This document shows positions 1-8,407 of a stretch of 41,712 nt of DNA, one piece after another. Both the position numbers and the translations under genes were made by a program. Below the pieces are notes generated by a model, which worked only from the letters and a program-made list of their open reading frames with translations, had not been told where the DNA came from and ran no database searches. The DNA comes from Planctomycetota bacterium (GTDB lineage Bacteria; Planctomycetota; UBA1135; GCA-002748355): positions 1 through 41,712 of the forward strand of contig JALSSW010000151.1 in the NCBI GenBank assembly GCA_026984035.1, given 5' to 3'. Position 1 is the first letter of the stretch. Each line of letters starts with the position of its first letter.

Positions 1-1533
1 GAGCTTCTCGTCCGCAGCCCTCTTACCTGCGAAGCGGATATGGGGGTTTGCTCGAAATGCTATGGAATGGATCTGAGCCGGGGCCGAATGGTGGAAGTGG
101 GGCAGGCAGTAGGAATCATGGCTGCACAATCCATCGGAGAGCCGGGAACGCAATTGACGATGCGAACTTTCCATATTGGAGGGACGGCCTCAAAAACATT
201 GGAAGAAAGTGAGGTTCATGCCCGAAGGGCCGGTTCGGTGGCCTTTACCAGTATGAGGGCAGTCAAGAACCCCGCCGGCCAGGTGATTTCTCTGGACCGA
301 AAGGGCGAGATCTTAATCCTGGATGACAAGGGTCGGGAGTTGGAGCGCTATTTGATCCCGATTGGATCCGGTCTTTTGGTCAAGGAGGGGCAAAAAGTAA
401 AAGAAGGAGAGTCTCTCTGTAGTTGGGATCCTCACTTTGTTCCGATTTTGGCTGAAGTATCGGGGACTGTACATTTCGAGGATGTTGTCGAAGGACGAAC
501 CCTCAAGATTGAAAAGGATCCTGGATCCAAGGTGCTCCGAAAGCAGATTATGGAGCACAAGGGTGAGATGCATCCTCAGATTTTGATTACGGACAAGGAT
601 GGAGAGGTCTTGGAGATCCATCCTCTTCCCGAACGTGCGTATATCGAAGTGAAGGATGGTCAAAAGGTTCACGCGGGTGAGTTGCTTGCGAAAACCTCTC
701 GGGTTTTTGGGGGTGTTCAAGACATCACTGGCGGACTTCCTCGCATCGCTGAACTCTTTGAGGCTCGACGGCCCAAGGAAGCGGCGATTTTGGCCGAGAT
801 CGACGGAGTGATTGAGTTTGGAGAGCGGAAGCGTTCCAAGCGGACGGTGATCATCAAGGGAGAGGGTGGCATCGAGCACGAGCACCTTGTTCCGCATGGT
901 GCTCACCTTCGCGTCCGAAAAGGGGATACCGTGGAAGCCGGGGAACCCTTGACCGAGGGGGCCCTTGTGCCCCAGGAAATCCTGAGGATTTCAGGGGAAC
1001 AAGCTGTGCAGGATTATCTCCTTCATGAAATTCAGGCGGTTTATCGGGCTCAGGGAGTGCCGATCGACAATAAGCACATCGAGGTGATTCTTGCCCAGAT
1101 GATGCGTAAAGTTCAGGTTGAAGAGCCTGGTGACAGCGAACTTCTTCCAGGGGCGGTGATTGATAAATTCCGGTTCCGGAAGGAAAACCAGGCCTTGATC
1201 GCCAACAAAAAACGGCCGGCTTCGGCCGCCCCTCTTCTCCTTGGGGTGACGAAAGCGAGCCTTCAATCTGAATCCTTCATCTCGGCGGCATCCTTCCAGG
1301 AGACAACCAAGGTCCTGACGGAAGCTGCTTTGGGAGGAAGAAGGGATGATCTGGTCGGTCTCAAAGAGAACGTCATCCTTGGCCATCTTGTTCCCACAGG
1401 GACGGGCTTCCCCCAATATCAGCATCGCCCGGTCCGTAAGACGATTGACCTCCAGGCCGCTGCAGCCGAGCTTCTTGCACATAAGCCAAGCGTGGAGGCA
1501 GGAGGGCCGGCGATTGAGTTGGAGGGTTCTTGA
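1..1533 (+). CDS. rpoC: DNA-directed RNA polymerase subunit beta', C-terminal part (partial at 5' end)
   Basis: The reading frame is open from base 1, so the gene starts before the window; 510 residues are visible. The first residues hold the end of the conserved beta' zinc site (Cys of LTCEAD, then GVCSKC), directly followed by the conserved AAQSIGEPGTQLTMRTFHIGG block around the trigger loop and bridge helix region. The rest is the jaw and C-terminal clamp segment, ending at the usual distance for the family. The product is the catalytic-clamp subunit of RNA polymerase and pairs with RpoB, expected just upstream. A GC hairpin with a T run follows the stop codon, so rpoC probably ends its own rpoB-type operon before rpsL. 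Confidence 0.97.
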   Translation, partial: ELLVRSPLTCEADMGVCSKCYGMDLSRGRMVEVGQAVGIMAAQSIGEPGTQLTMRTFHIGGTASKTLEESEVHARRAGSVAFTSMRAVKNPAGQVISLDRKGEILILDDKGRELERYLIPIGSGLLVKEGQKVKEGESLCSWDPHFVPILAEVSGTVHFEDVVEGRTLKIEKDPGSKVLRKQIMEHKGEMHPQILITDKDGEVLEIHPLPERAYIEVKDGQKVHAGELLAKTSRVFGGVQDITGGLPRIAELFEARRPKEAAILAEIDGVIEFGERKRSKRTVIIKGEGGIEHEHLVPHGAHLRVRKGDTVEAGEPLTEGALVPQEILRISGEQAVQDYLLHEIQAVYRAQGVPIDNKHIEVILAQMMRKVQVEEPGDSELLPGAVIDKFRFRKENQALIANKKRPASAAPLLLGVTKASLQSESFISAASFQETTKVLTEAALGGRRDDLVGLKENVILGHLVPTGTGFPQYQHRPVRKTIDLQAAAAELLAHKPSVEAGGPAIELEGS

Positions 1534-1535
1534 TC

Positions 1536-1560
1536 GCCCCGGATGATGGGGCCATTTTTT
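1536..1560 (+). terminator. Probable intrinsic terminator after rpoC
   Basis: GCCCC (1536-1540) pairs with GGGGC (1548-1552) over a 7-base loop and is followed by six T residues (1555-1560). It begins three bases after the rpoC stop. The stem is short (5 bp) but all G-C. Confidence 0.55.
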
Positions 1561-1578
1561 GGAACTAGTCTTTCATTC

Positions 1579-1606
1579 TTGATTTTCAAAAAGGTGTTTT
1601 TATACT
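1579..1606 (+). promoter_or_regulatory. Probable sigma-70 promoter for rpsL-rpsG
   Basis: TTGATT at 1579-1584 and TATACT at 1601-1606 are separated by 16 bases. The site lies between the rpoC terminator hairpin and rpsL, about 90 bases ahead of the rpsL start, which fits an independent promoter for the rpsL-rpsG pair. Confidence 0.6.
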
Positions 1607-1697
1607 TTCCACCCCTATTTCTCGAAGTTGCCATTCCTTGGTTTATTCCTCAGGATGATTACGGGAACCATTGATCCCGAGAGTTTCGGAGTTTTTT

Positions 1698-2069
1698 ATG
1701 CCTACGATCAATCAGCTCATTCGAAAAGGCCGCAAAAAGGTCATTAAGAAGAGCAAGTCGCCTGTCCTGGATCGTTCCCCTCAAAAGCAGGGTGTTTGCC
1801 TCCAGGTTAAGACCATGACCCCGAAGAAACCGAATTCCGCCCTCCGGAGAGTGGCTCGTGTTCGGCTTTCGAACGGAAAAGAAGTTACGGTCTATATTCC
1901 CGGCGAAGGTCATAATCTCCAGGAGCACTCCATTGTGCTGATCCGGGGCGGACGGGTGCGGGATCTTCCTGGCGTTCGTTACCACGTAATCCGGGGAACT
2001 CTTGATACCTCAGGAGTGGATGACAGAAAACGTTCAAGAAGTAAGTATGGAACGAAACGGCCTAAGTAG
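1698..2069 (+). CDS. rpsL: Small ribosomal subunit protein uS12
   Basis: The 123-residue product is a normal-length S12, a decoding-centre protein of the 30S subunit. It contains [17 protein letters not shown] and the [13 protein letters not shown] loop. I chose ATG 1698 ([11 protein letters not shown] is the classical N-terminus) because a GGAG lies six bases before it; the frame is open further upstream but without a credible site. Lys43 is kept, while position 88, Lys in most bacteria and a streptomycin-resistance site, is Arg here. It is followed by rpsG after about 120 bases. Confidence 0.97.
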   Translation: MPTINQLIRKGRKKVIKKSKSPVLDRSPQKQGVCLQVKTMTPKKPNSALRRVARVRLSNGKEVTVYIPGEGHNLQEHSIVLIRGGRVRDLPGVRYHVIRGTLDTSGVDDRKRSRSKYGTKRPK

Positions 2070-2188
2070 TCGGGCTTAGGTTAAAGGGTTTTATAAGTTC
2101 TTCCGGATTTATAGTCTCCCCTCGAAGTTTTCGAGCCCAAGGCAATGGATCCGAACAAAAACGCAACAGATAACAATCAGGGAAAAGT

Positions 2189-2659
2189 ATGCCGAGGAAT
2201 TTCAAGTCGACTGAGCAGTATTTGAAGCCGGATCCCCGCTTCAACATGATGCTTGCCACCAAGATCATCAATAAGATCATGTGGAAAGGCAAGAAGGCGA
2301 CTGCCCAAAAAATCTTCTATGAAGCGGTGGATACCGTGGCCAAGAAGGTGGGGGCCGAGCCGGAAGAGGTCATTACTCAAGTGATTGAGAATATCAAACC
2401 TCGGGTTGAGGTTCGTTCCAAGCGGGTAGGTGGTGCCACCTACCAGGTTCCCATGGAAGTTCGTGCCCGCCGTCAGCAGAGCCTTGCGATTCGTTGGTTG
2501 GTCGATGCTGCCAGGGCGAAGAGGGGTAAACCTATGGCGCGCCGGTTGTCCGAGGAGATGTTTGATGCCTTCAACAAGCAGGGGGCTGCTGTTACCAAAC
2601 GGGATAATGTTCACAAAATGGCTGACGCGAACAAGGCCTACGCGCATTTCGCCTGGTAG
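2189..2659 (+). CDS. rpsG: Small ribosomal subunit protein uS7
   Basis: The 156-residue product matches S7, which organises the 3' major (head) domain of 16S rRNA. Characteristic segments are the N-terminal MPRN, the RVGGATYQVPMEVR beta ribbon and the C-terminal KRDNVHKMADANKAYAHF. Length is typical. It is the second gene of a two-gene rpsL-rpsG unit closed by the strong terminator at 2707-2741, whereas in many bacteria transcription continues into fusA and tuf. Confidence 0.97.
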   Translation: MPRNFKSTEQYLKPDPRFNMMLATKIINKIMWKGKKATAQKIFYEAVDTVAKKVGAEPEEVITQVIENIKPRVEVRSKRVGGATYQVPMEVRARRQQSLAIRWLVDAARAKRGKPMARRLSEEMFDAFNKQGAAVTKRDNVHKMADANKAYAHFAW

Positions 2660-2706
2660 CCAGGCTTTGCTTGCGCCTGCAGCTTAGTCGAAAGACAAGT
2701 GTCTGC

Positions 2707-2741
2707 GCCTCGCTCCGTTTACCGGGCGGGGCTTTTTTTTT
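2707..2741 (+). terminator. Strong intrinsic terminator after rpsG
   Basis: GCCTCGCTC (2707-2715) pairs with GGGCGGGGC (2724-2732), nine pairs with two G-U, loop of eight, followed by nine T residues (2733-2741). It separates rpsL-rpsG from the EF-G gene. Confidence 0.88.
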
Positions 2742-2905
2742 GAGCTGGGAAAGGGGCTGGGTCCAGTTCATTGCATGCGCTCGCTTAAAGAAACGCGGAT
2801 GTATGATCGTAAGAGCAGGCTTTGGCAAGGCTTAGTTTTACCAAAATGGGGTTGCCGCCTTTATCGTGGTCTGCTGGAACGGTTTTCGGAACTGCGAGGG
2901 TTGTC

Positions 2906-4963
2906 ATGCGAGATTTGGAGAAGCAGCGAATCTTTGGAGTTGCTGCGCACATCGATGCCGGGAAGACGACCGTATCTGAACGCATGCTCTTTTTGGCCGG
3001 GATTCAGCATCGAGAGGGTCGGGTTGATGAGGGGACGGCCACGATGGACTTCGAGGAGGAGGAGCGGGAGAGGGGAATTACCGTTCATTCCGCTGCGATC
3101 GACCTGGTTTGGAAGGATTGGGATTTCACCTTAGTGGATACTCCGGGGCATGTGGACTTTACGATCGAAGTAGAGCGTTGCATGCGGGTTTTGGATGGGG
3201 TCATTCTGGTTTTTGACGCCGCTTGTGGAGTAGAAGCCCAGACAGAGACGGTATGGGAGCAGGCAAGTAGGCATGGTGTCCCAAAGCTCGGGTTTCTGAA
3301 TAAACTGGATAAGGTTGGGGCGAATTACGAGGATGCGATCCGGTCCATCGAAACAAGTTTTGGCGTTTCTGCTCTACTTCTTCAAGTTCCCTTTTTGATT
3401 GAAAGTCATTCCATCAAAATCGCAGATCTCCGAGATCGGACTGTTTTGGCCTATTCCTTCGATCATGCGGAAGCAAAATGTAAAGAGGAGCCTTGGCCTG
3501 GGGGAGATGTGGCTGAAGCCCTGGAGATGGAGCGAGCTTCTCTTCTCGAAGTGCTTGCCGATGCGGATGAAGAATTTCTGGAGTCTTACCTGGAGGGGGG
3601 AGAGCAGGGTCGGGAGTTGATTGATGCCGCCATTCGGCGTTGTGTTTTATCCGGAAGTGTTTTTCCTGTTCTCTGTGGGGCAGCGCTTCGAGGAGTGGGG
3701 GTAAGGGGGCTTTTAGATGCAGTTGGGGCATTTCTACCCTCTCCAGGGGACCTTCCATACGCAGTCGCAAGGGATGCTAAGGGTAAAGATGTGATGCTGG
3801 AGCCTTCTCCTTCCGCTTCACTGGTGGCGAGAGTGTTTAAGGTGGTCGCTTCCAAGCATGGTCCCATTGGTTGGCTTCGGATCTTGCAGGGAACATTGGA
3901 GCCTCATTCTCAGGTCTGGAACTCTCGGACCAAGAGGGTGGAGCGTGTCCATAGTCTTTATCGCCTCGAGGGGGGGCATCTGGACCGCGTGGAAAGCTGT
4001 GAGGCAGGGAGGATTGTTGCCATGCGGGGGCTTCAGGATCTACGCACAGGGGACACCCTCAGTGATCGGGGGAAGCGTTTAATCCTCCCCGAGTGGTCCT
4101 TTCCCAAGCCAGTGATTTCAATGGCGGTGGAAGTGCGTAAATCTGAGGAGAGGGAGGATCTCTTGCGGGCGTTGGAAAGTCTCGAAGTCGAAGACCCGAC
4201 GATGGGGTTTAAGAATGACGAGGAGACGGGGCAAGTTCTCCTCTCGGGCATGGGAGAGCTGCATCTTCAAATCCTTTCTTCGCGGCTTCGGAGAGAATTC
4301 CATTTGGATCCGATCCTGGGGCGTCCGACCGTGGCCCATCGGGAGACTTTGGGTGAGCCTTTCCTCTTTGAGGGGCGGATCCAAAGGGCTTATCAGGCCA
4401 AAACCTTGGATGTTTTTCTCAGAGTTCAGTTCACTCCTAACCCAGGGGTGACGGAACCGCTTGTGGAGTTGGCTGGGGGAGCTTTTCCTGAAGGGGCTGG
4501 GCCGATGAAGCGGGTCCTTGAGGAGAGTGTTCTTCAAGGTTTTCCTCGAGACTTGGAGGGGGGATTGAAATATGGGTATCCCGTCGTCCTCTGCCGAATC
4601 GAGGTCCAAAAGGTTGAGGGGGAGGGTGAGGGGGACCTTCCTAGCCAGGAGGATTTAGAAACGGCAATGTCCCTCATGTGTCGGGAGGTTGGAGAGCAGG
4701 CCCGTGTGGAATTGCTGGAGCCTTGGATGCGAGTTGAAGTCCAGGTTCCCGAGGCCCATTTGTCACCCATTTTGGGGGACCTACAGGCTCATGGTGGCGA
4801 GGTCGCAGGGGTGGAAATGCGAGGCACTCTTGCTCTCGTTCGAGGGCGGGCGCCCCTGGGGCAGCTCCTGGATTATTCGACGCGGGTGCGATCTCTTTCC
4901 CAGGGGCGGGCTTCTGCGACCGTTTTATTTGAGAGTTGGAAAGCTTCTCGGACAAAGAAGTAG
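2906..4963 (+). CDS. Divergent translation elongation factor G (EF-G2/spdEFG2-like GTPase)
   Basis: This 685-residue protein is an EF-G family GTPase. The G domain is complete: AHIDAGKTT (14-22), ERGIT (56-59 region), DTPGH (78-82), NKLD (132-135). Domain III is recognisable by EDPTMGFKNDEETGQ and SGMGELHLQIL, and domain V ends with the family signature LSQGRASATV. Domain IV is unusual: the SGGRGQYGHV segment and the tip loop FGSYHDVDSS of canonical EF-G are absent and replaced by other sequence. This fits the second EF-G type (EF-G2/spdEFG2, mitochondrial EFG2-like), which works in ribosome recycling rather than translocation, but assignment to that subclass is my inference. I chose ATG 2906 (GAGGG six bases before it, 8 residues ahead of the family start) over an upstream in-frame ATG at 2822. 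A terminator lies ahead of it and no tuf follows. Confidence 0.85.
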   Translation: MRDLEKQRIFGVAAHIDAGKTTVSERMLFLAGIQHREGRVDEGTATMDFEEEERERGITVHSAAIDLVWKDWDFTLVDTPGHVDFTIEVERCMRVLDGVILVFDAACGVEAQTETVWEQASRHGVPKLGFLNKLDKVGANYEDAIRSIETSFGVSALLLQVPFLIESHSIKIADLRDRTVLAYSFDHAEAKCKEEPWPGGDVAEALEMERASLLEVLADADEEFLESYLEGGEQGRELIDAAIRRCVLSGSVFPVLCGAALRGVGVRGLLDAVGAFLPSPGDLPYAVARDAKGKDVMLEPSPSASLVARVFKVVASKHGPIGWLRILQGTLEPHSQVWNSRTKRVERVHSLYRLEGGHLDRVESCEAGRIVAMRGLQDLRTGDTLSDRGKRLILPEWSFPKPVISMAVEVRKSEEREDLLRALESLEVEDPTMGFKNDEETGQVLLSGMGELHLQILSSRLRREFHLDPILGRPTVAHRETLGEPFLFEGRIQRAYQAKTLDVFLRVQFTPNPGVTEPLVELAGGAFPEGAGPMKRVLEESVLQGFPRDLEGGLKYGYPVVLCRIEVQKVEGEGEGDLPSQEDLETAMSLMCREVGEQARVELLEPWMRVEVQVPEAHLSPILGDLQAHGGEVAGVEMRGTLALVRGRAPLGQLLDYSTRVRSLSQGRASATVLFESWKASRTKK

Positions 4964-5004
4964 ATCGGAAGCGAAGAAATCAGGTAGAGAGCTGGATCCA
5001 AGTC

Positions 5005-5033
5005 TTGACTCTCCCTTGCATCCTCCGTAAAGT
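5005..5033 (+). promoter_or_regulatory. Probable sigma-70 promoter for the S10-spc-alpha superoperon
   Basis: TTGACT (5005-5010), a 17-base spacer and TAAAGT (5028-5033) make a near-consensus promoter ahead of rpsJ. A perfect TATAAT also occurs at 5072-5077 but without a good -35. Either would give a leader of roughly 100 to 140 bases before rpsJ. Confidence 0.6.
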
Positions 5034-5117
5034 ATCCGCCCTTCGACTCCAAGGAATCAAGCGGAACGATTTATAATCCCTGTAATACTAAGGGTTTACG
5101 TATTTGCTGCCTTTGGG

Positions 5118-5169
5118 GCACCCTTCTTTAAGGGTGCAGGAGTTCGAAGGCTTTATTTTTGCCTTTTTT
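5118..5169 (+). promoter_or_regulatory. Hairpins in the rpsJ leader (possible attenuator)
   Basis: Two hairpins sit just ahead of rpsJ. GCACCCTT (5118-5125) pairs perfectly with AAGGGTGC (5130-5137) over a CTTT loop. Then GAAGGC (5146-5151) can pair with GCCTTT (5161-5166, one G-U) and runs into a T tract to 5169, a terminator-like shape. The rpsJ ribosome site GAAGGA (5170-5175) follows at once. Autogenous control of the S10 leader by L4 is known in gammaproteobacteria; whether it applies here is inference. Confidence 0.4.
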
Positions 5170-5181
5170 GAAGGATTTTTG

Positions 5182-5487
5182 ATGCAGGACAAGATCCAAA
5201 TACGGATGGAAGCCTATGACCATGAGGCGCTTGATCAAGCAGCGGTGGATATTGTTGAAACCGCTAAGCGGACAGGCGCCCGTGTGGCAGGGCCAATCCC
5301 TCTCCCAACAAGGATTGAGCGATATACCGTTCTTCGGTCTCCTCACGTGGACAAGAAGAGCCGGGAGCAGTTCGAGATTCGGACTCATAAGCGCTTGATC
5401 TATATTTCGGATCCGACCTCCAAGACTGTGGATGCATTGAGCAAGCTCAACGTCCCTGCCGGGGTTGGAATCTTGATTCGGGCTTGA
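5182..5487 (+). CDS. rpsJ: Small ribosomal subunit protein uS10
   Basis: The 101-residue product is S10 ([19 protein letters not shown] at the start, [26 protein letters not shown] in the middle, [11 protein letters not shown] at the end). S10 sits in the 30S head and is also NusE in antitermination complexes. ATG 5182 is supported by GAAGGA six bases upstream and by the family N-terminus. It is the first gene of the S10 cluster, but the next gene is rplD rather than rplC. Confidence 0.97.
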   Translation: MQDKIQIRMEAYDHEALDQAAVDIVETAKRTGARVAGPIPLPTRIERYTVLRSPHVDKKSREQFEIRTHKRLIYISDPTSKTVDALSKLNVPAGVGILIRA

Positions 5488-5615
5488 ACGGGTTGGCGGT
5501 TTTCTCTTCCGGAGGTTAGGACAAACAGAATTTTCGAGCGGGCAACGCCTCGGGTATTTCTCTGATTTGGAGGATTGCAAGAGGGCGGGGCTTGGCGACA
5601 AGTGAGGTTAGAAGA

Positions 5616-6287
5616 ATGGCGACTGTTCATACGTACGGTGGCGGGAAAAAGGAGACCCGAGAGGTCGATGAGGCCTTGTTTGGGGAGAAGGTTCTTGGGC
5701 GGAACCTCAAAGACATCCTTGTGATGTATGAAGCCAATCGCCGTCAAGGCACGGCCAAGACCAAGGAGCGAGGCGAGATTGCAGGGAGCAATAAAAAGCC
5801 TTGGAAGCAAAAGCACACCGGTCGGGCGCGAGCGGGGAGTGTCAAGTCGCCTATCTGGAGGGGTGGTGGGACGATCTTTGGTCCAAAGCCCAGGGACTAT
5901 TCTTACGCGGCCCCCAAGAAGCAGCGCAGGCTTGCCTTGCGTTCAGCTCTTTTGGCAAAGCTTCAAGATGGTGAAGTGTATGTCGTGGACGGGTTTCCTA
6001 CGGACAGCCCTTCTACCAAGCAGGCCGCTGCTCTTCTTGCCGCTGCTGGCGTTGAAGGTGGCGCCACCGTCGTTTCCAAGGAGGTTGATGTGGTCATGAT
6101 GAAATCCCTCCGCAATCTTCCCAAGGTAGATGTCTCGCCTGTCGGTGATTTGAATGCGCGTTCGGTTTTGTTGCGTAAGAACCTTGTTTTTACTCCAGAC
6201 GCCTTCGATGCCCTGCTTTCAAGGGATTGGAACTTTGGCGTGAAAGCCAAGGCCGAGTCCGCCGGTAATCTTAAAGGGGAGGCCTGA
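5616..6287 (+). CDS. rplD: Large ribosomal subunit protein uL4
   Basis: The 223-residue product is L4: the [31 protein letters not shown] stretch is the extended loop that lines the peptide exit tunnel, followed by [23 protein letters not shown] 5616 begins [12 protein letters not shown]; an upstream in-frame TTG (5592) is less likely. Loop and length are normal. The 128 bases between rpsJ and this gene contain no L3 coding sequence. Confidence 0.96.
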   Translation: MATVHTYGGGKKETREVDEALFGEKVLGRNLKDILVMYEANRRQGTAKTKERGEIAGSNKKPWKQKHTGRARAGSVKSPIWRGGGTIFGPKPRDYSYAAPKKQRRLALRSALLAKLQDGEVYVVDGFPTDSPSTKQAAALLAAAGVEGGATVVSKEVDVVMMKSLRNLPKVDVSPVGDLNARSVLLRKNLVFTPDAFDALLSRDWNFGVKAKAESAGNLKGEA

Positions 6288-6364
6288 TCCAGGATGTCCG
6301 CTTCGAAGGACCTTTCGGTTTTGATCGTTGGGTCTTTGAGGGCTCTGTTGGATGGAAATGAATC

Positions 6365-6655
6365 ATGAATAACAAGGATCTAAGCTATTCGGTTCTGAAG
6401 AAGCCTCTCTTTACGGAAAAGAGTTCGGGGCAGCAGGAGCGATTTAATACGTATTCTTTCGTGGTCGCCCCTTGGGCGACTAAGGTGCAGGTGCGCCAAG
6501 CTGTGGAGTCTCTTTTTGGCGTTCATGTCACAAAGGTGAATACGCAGAACGTTCCTGGCAAAGTCAAGCGACTTGCGGGAGTTCAGGGGCGAACTTCCGG
6601 TTGGAAGAAGGCTCTTGTGACTTTGAAGGAGGGAGAAGCTATCGAGCTTGCCTAG
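6365..6655 (+). CDS. rplW: Large ribosomal subunit protein uL23
   Basis: A 96-residue L23, which sits at the tunnel exit and docks trigger factor and SRP. The family pattern is clear: LKKPLFTEKSS near the start, YSFVVAPWATKVQVRQAVESLFGVHVTKVNT in the core and GRTSGWKKALVTL at the end. It follows rplD after 77 bases in the standard order. Confidence 0.95.
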   Translation: MNNKDLSYSVLKKPLFTEKSSGQQERFNTYSFVVAPWATKVQVRQAVESLFGVHVTKVNTQNVPGKVKRLAGVQGRTSGWKKALVTLKEGEAIELA

Positions 6656-6727
6656 GCGGGGTCGATGGCTTTTTCTTTAGAGTCGAGGCGTGTGCGTCTT
6701 GCTGGAGAGAGGTTGAGATAGAACAAA

Positions 6728-7561
6728 ATGGGTATCAGAAAATACAAGCCAACATCGCCGGGCCGAAGGAACTCTTCGGTTAATGATTTCTCTGAAATCA
6801 CGAAGACCTCTCCTGAAAAGAGCTTGGTGGAGAGGATCTCTCGGACGGGTGGGCGTAACTCACAAGGGCGTATCACTTCTCGTTTCCGGGGTGGAGGGCA
6901 TCGGAAGCTTTACCGGGTGATTGACTTTAAGCGTCGGAAGGACGGTGTTCCTGCCAAGGTTGCTTCAATCGAGTATGACCCCAATCGAACTGCCAATATT
7001 GCGCTTCTCCATTATGCCGATGGTGAAAAGGCCTACATCTTGGCCCCCAAGGGGTTGAACGTTGGGGATGTTGTCACCAACGGAAAGGGTGGAGAGCCTA
7101 AGGTTGGGAATTGCATGGATCTAAGGGATATCCCAATGGGTTTGGATATCCACGCGATTGAGTTGCAGCCGGGTCGGGGGGCTCAGTTGGCAAGAGCTGC
7201 GGGTGGCGCTTGCCAGTTAATGGCCAAGGAGGGAGATTACGCTGTGATCGTCCTCCGAAGCGGGGAGATGCGCCGCGTCCATCTTGATTGTCGGGCGACG
7301 ATCGGGCAGGTCGGGAATGTGGATCATCAGAATGTTCGCTGGGGTAAAGCCGGGCGTCTTCGCTGGAAGGGTCGGCGTCCTCATAACCGTGGAACATCTA
7401 TGAACCCAGTTGCTCACCCCATGGGTGGTGGTGAAGGTCGCTCCGGAGGCGGTCGTCATCCTTGCTCTCCCACTGGGAAGATTGCCAAGGGTGGAAAAAC
7501 TCGTAAGGGAAAGAAGGCGAGCAGTAAGTTCATCATCAGGCGTCGGAAAAAGAAAAGGTGA
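6728..7561 (+). CDS. rplB: Large ribosomal subunit protein uL2
   Basis: A 277-residue L2 with the RNA-binding fold and basic C-terminal tail (RRRKKKR). L2 is needed for subunit association and peptidyl transferase activity. The conserved MNPVDHPHGGGEGR loop reads [14 protein letters not shown]: the key His (His229 in E. coli, His230 here) is kept, but the preceding Asp is Ala and the following His is Met. The Met form occurs in other phyla; the Ala is less usual to my knowledge. Confidence 0.97.
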   Translation: MGIRKYKPTSPGRRNSSVNDFSEITKTSPEKSLVERISRTGGRNSQGRITSRFRGGGHRKLYRVIDFKRRKDGVPAKVASIEYDPNRTANIALLHYADGEKAYILAPKGLNVGDVVTNGKGGEPKVGNCMDLRDIPMGLDIHAIELQPGRGAQLARAAGGACQLMAKEGDYAVIVLRSGEMRRVHLDCRATIGQVGNVDHQNVRWGKAGRLRWKGRRPHNRGTSMNPVAHPMGGGEGRSGGGRHPCSPTGKIAKGGKTRKGKKASSKFIIRRRKKKR

Positions 7562-7635
7562 TCGGGTTTATGTGTAGGAGCATTCTGCAGGTTTCCGGTG
7601 AGATTACCTCTTGGGTTTGGTAACGGAGTAGAACG

Positions 7636-7899
7636 ATGAGTCGCAGTATTAAAAAAGGTCCCTATATCCATCCCAAGGTTTTGAAGAAGGTCCGGGATAT
7701 GGATGCGCAAGGGAAGAAAGCGCCCGTCAAAACATGGGCTCGGGCATGCATGATCATGCCGGAGTTCGTTGGGCATACATTTGAGGTGCACAATGGTCGT
7801 CATTTTATCAAGGTCTTTGTAACTGAGGATATGGTGGGGCATCGGCTGGGAGAGTTTGCGCCGACTCGGACATTTAGGGGTCACAAAAAGAAGGATTAA
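7636..7899 (+). CDS. rpsS: Small ribosomal subunit protein uS19
   Basis: The 87-residue product begins [14 protein letters not shown] and ends [19 protein letters not shown], the standard S19 ends. S19 lies in the 30S head beside S13. ATG 7636 has a GGAG nine bases before it. Confidence 0.96.
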   Translation: MSRSIKKGPYIHPKVLKKVRDMDAQGKKAPVKTWARACMIMPEFVGHTFEVHNGRHFIKVFVTEDMVGHRLGEFAPTRTFRGHKKKD

Positions 7900-7918
7900 G
7901 GTTTTTTGGCTTCACTCT

Positions 7919-7944
7919 GTTTGTTTGCTTAGTTTGTTTGCTTA
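7919..7944 (+). repeat. Two-copy 13-bp tandem repeat in the rpsS-rplV gap
   Basis: GTTTGTTTGCTTA occurs twice in tandem (7919-7931 and 7932-7944) in a T-rich stretch with further loose TTTGC copies to about 7977. No gene is present in the 138-base gap. It may be simple slippage. Confidence 0.6.
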
Positions 7945-8037
7945 TTTCGGTTTGCTCATTTGCAACTGCTAATTTGCGACCGCTTGAGGTGAGTGGGGAA
8001 AAATCAAAGTGAAGGCAAGGATCTACGGAGCATAGAT

Positions 8038-8388
8038 ATGACCAAGGAATTTGTAGCAAAGCATCGGTATGCGCGGATGACCCCACGAAAGGGCCGTTAC
8101 GTGATGGACCTGGTTCGGGGGCTCCCTGTGAATCAGGCCTTGGACGTTCTCGCCTTTTCCGACCGGAGGGCTGCACATTTTATCCGCAAGGTCCTTGCGT
8201 CTGCGGTCGCGAATGCAAGTCAGGATGCGGAGATCAATGTCAACAAGCTTCGAATCATGAAGGCTTTTGTTGATGATGGTCCCACTCTCCGTTTCCGCTG
8301 GCGTCCGGGCCCCCAAGGGCGTGCGATGCCCTTCCGTAAGAGGACCTGTCATTTGACGATCATTGTGGGCGAAGAAGAGAAATCATAA
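8038..8388 (+). CDS. rplV: Large ribosomal subunit protein uL22
   Basis: The 116-residue product is L22 (RYARMTPRKGRYVMDLVRG at the start, the tunnel-lining beta hairpin and MPFRKRTCHLTIIVGE at the end). I chose ATG 8038 with GGAG seven bases upstream; a GTG at 7993 in the same frame would add 15 residues without family support. It is followed by rpsC after 19 bases. Confidence 0.95.
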   Translation: MTKEFVAKHRYARMTPRKGRYVMDLVRGLPVNQALDVLAFSDRRAAHFIRKVLASAVANASQDAEINVNKLRIMKAFVDDGPTLRFRWRPGPQGRAMPFRKRTCHLTIIVGEEEKS

Positions 8389-8407
8389 AGGAACGGTTGA
8401 ATCGAAC

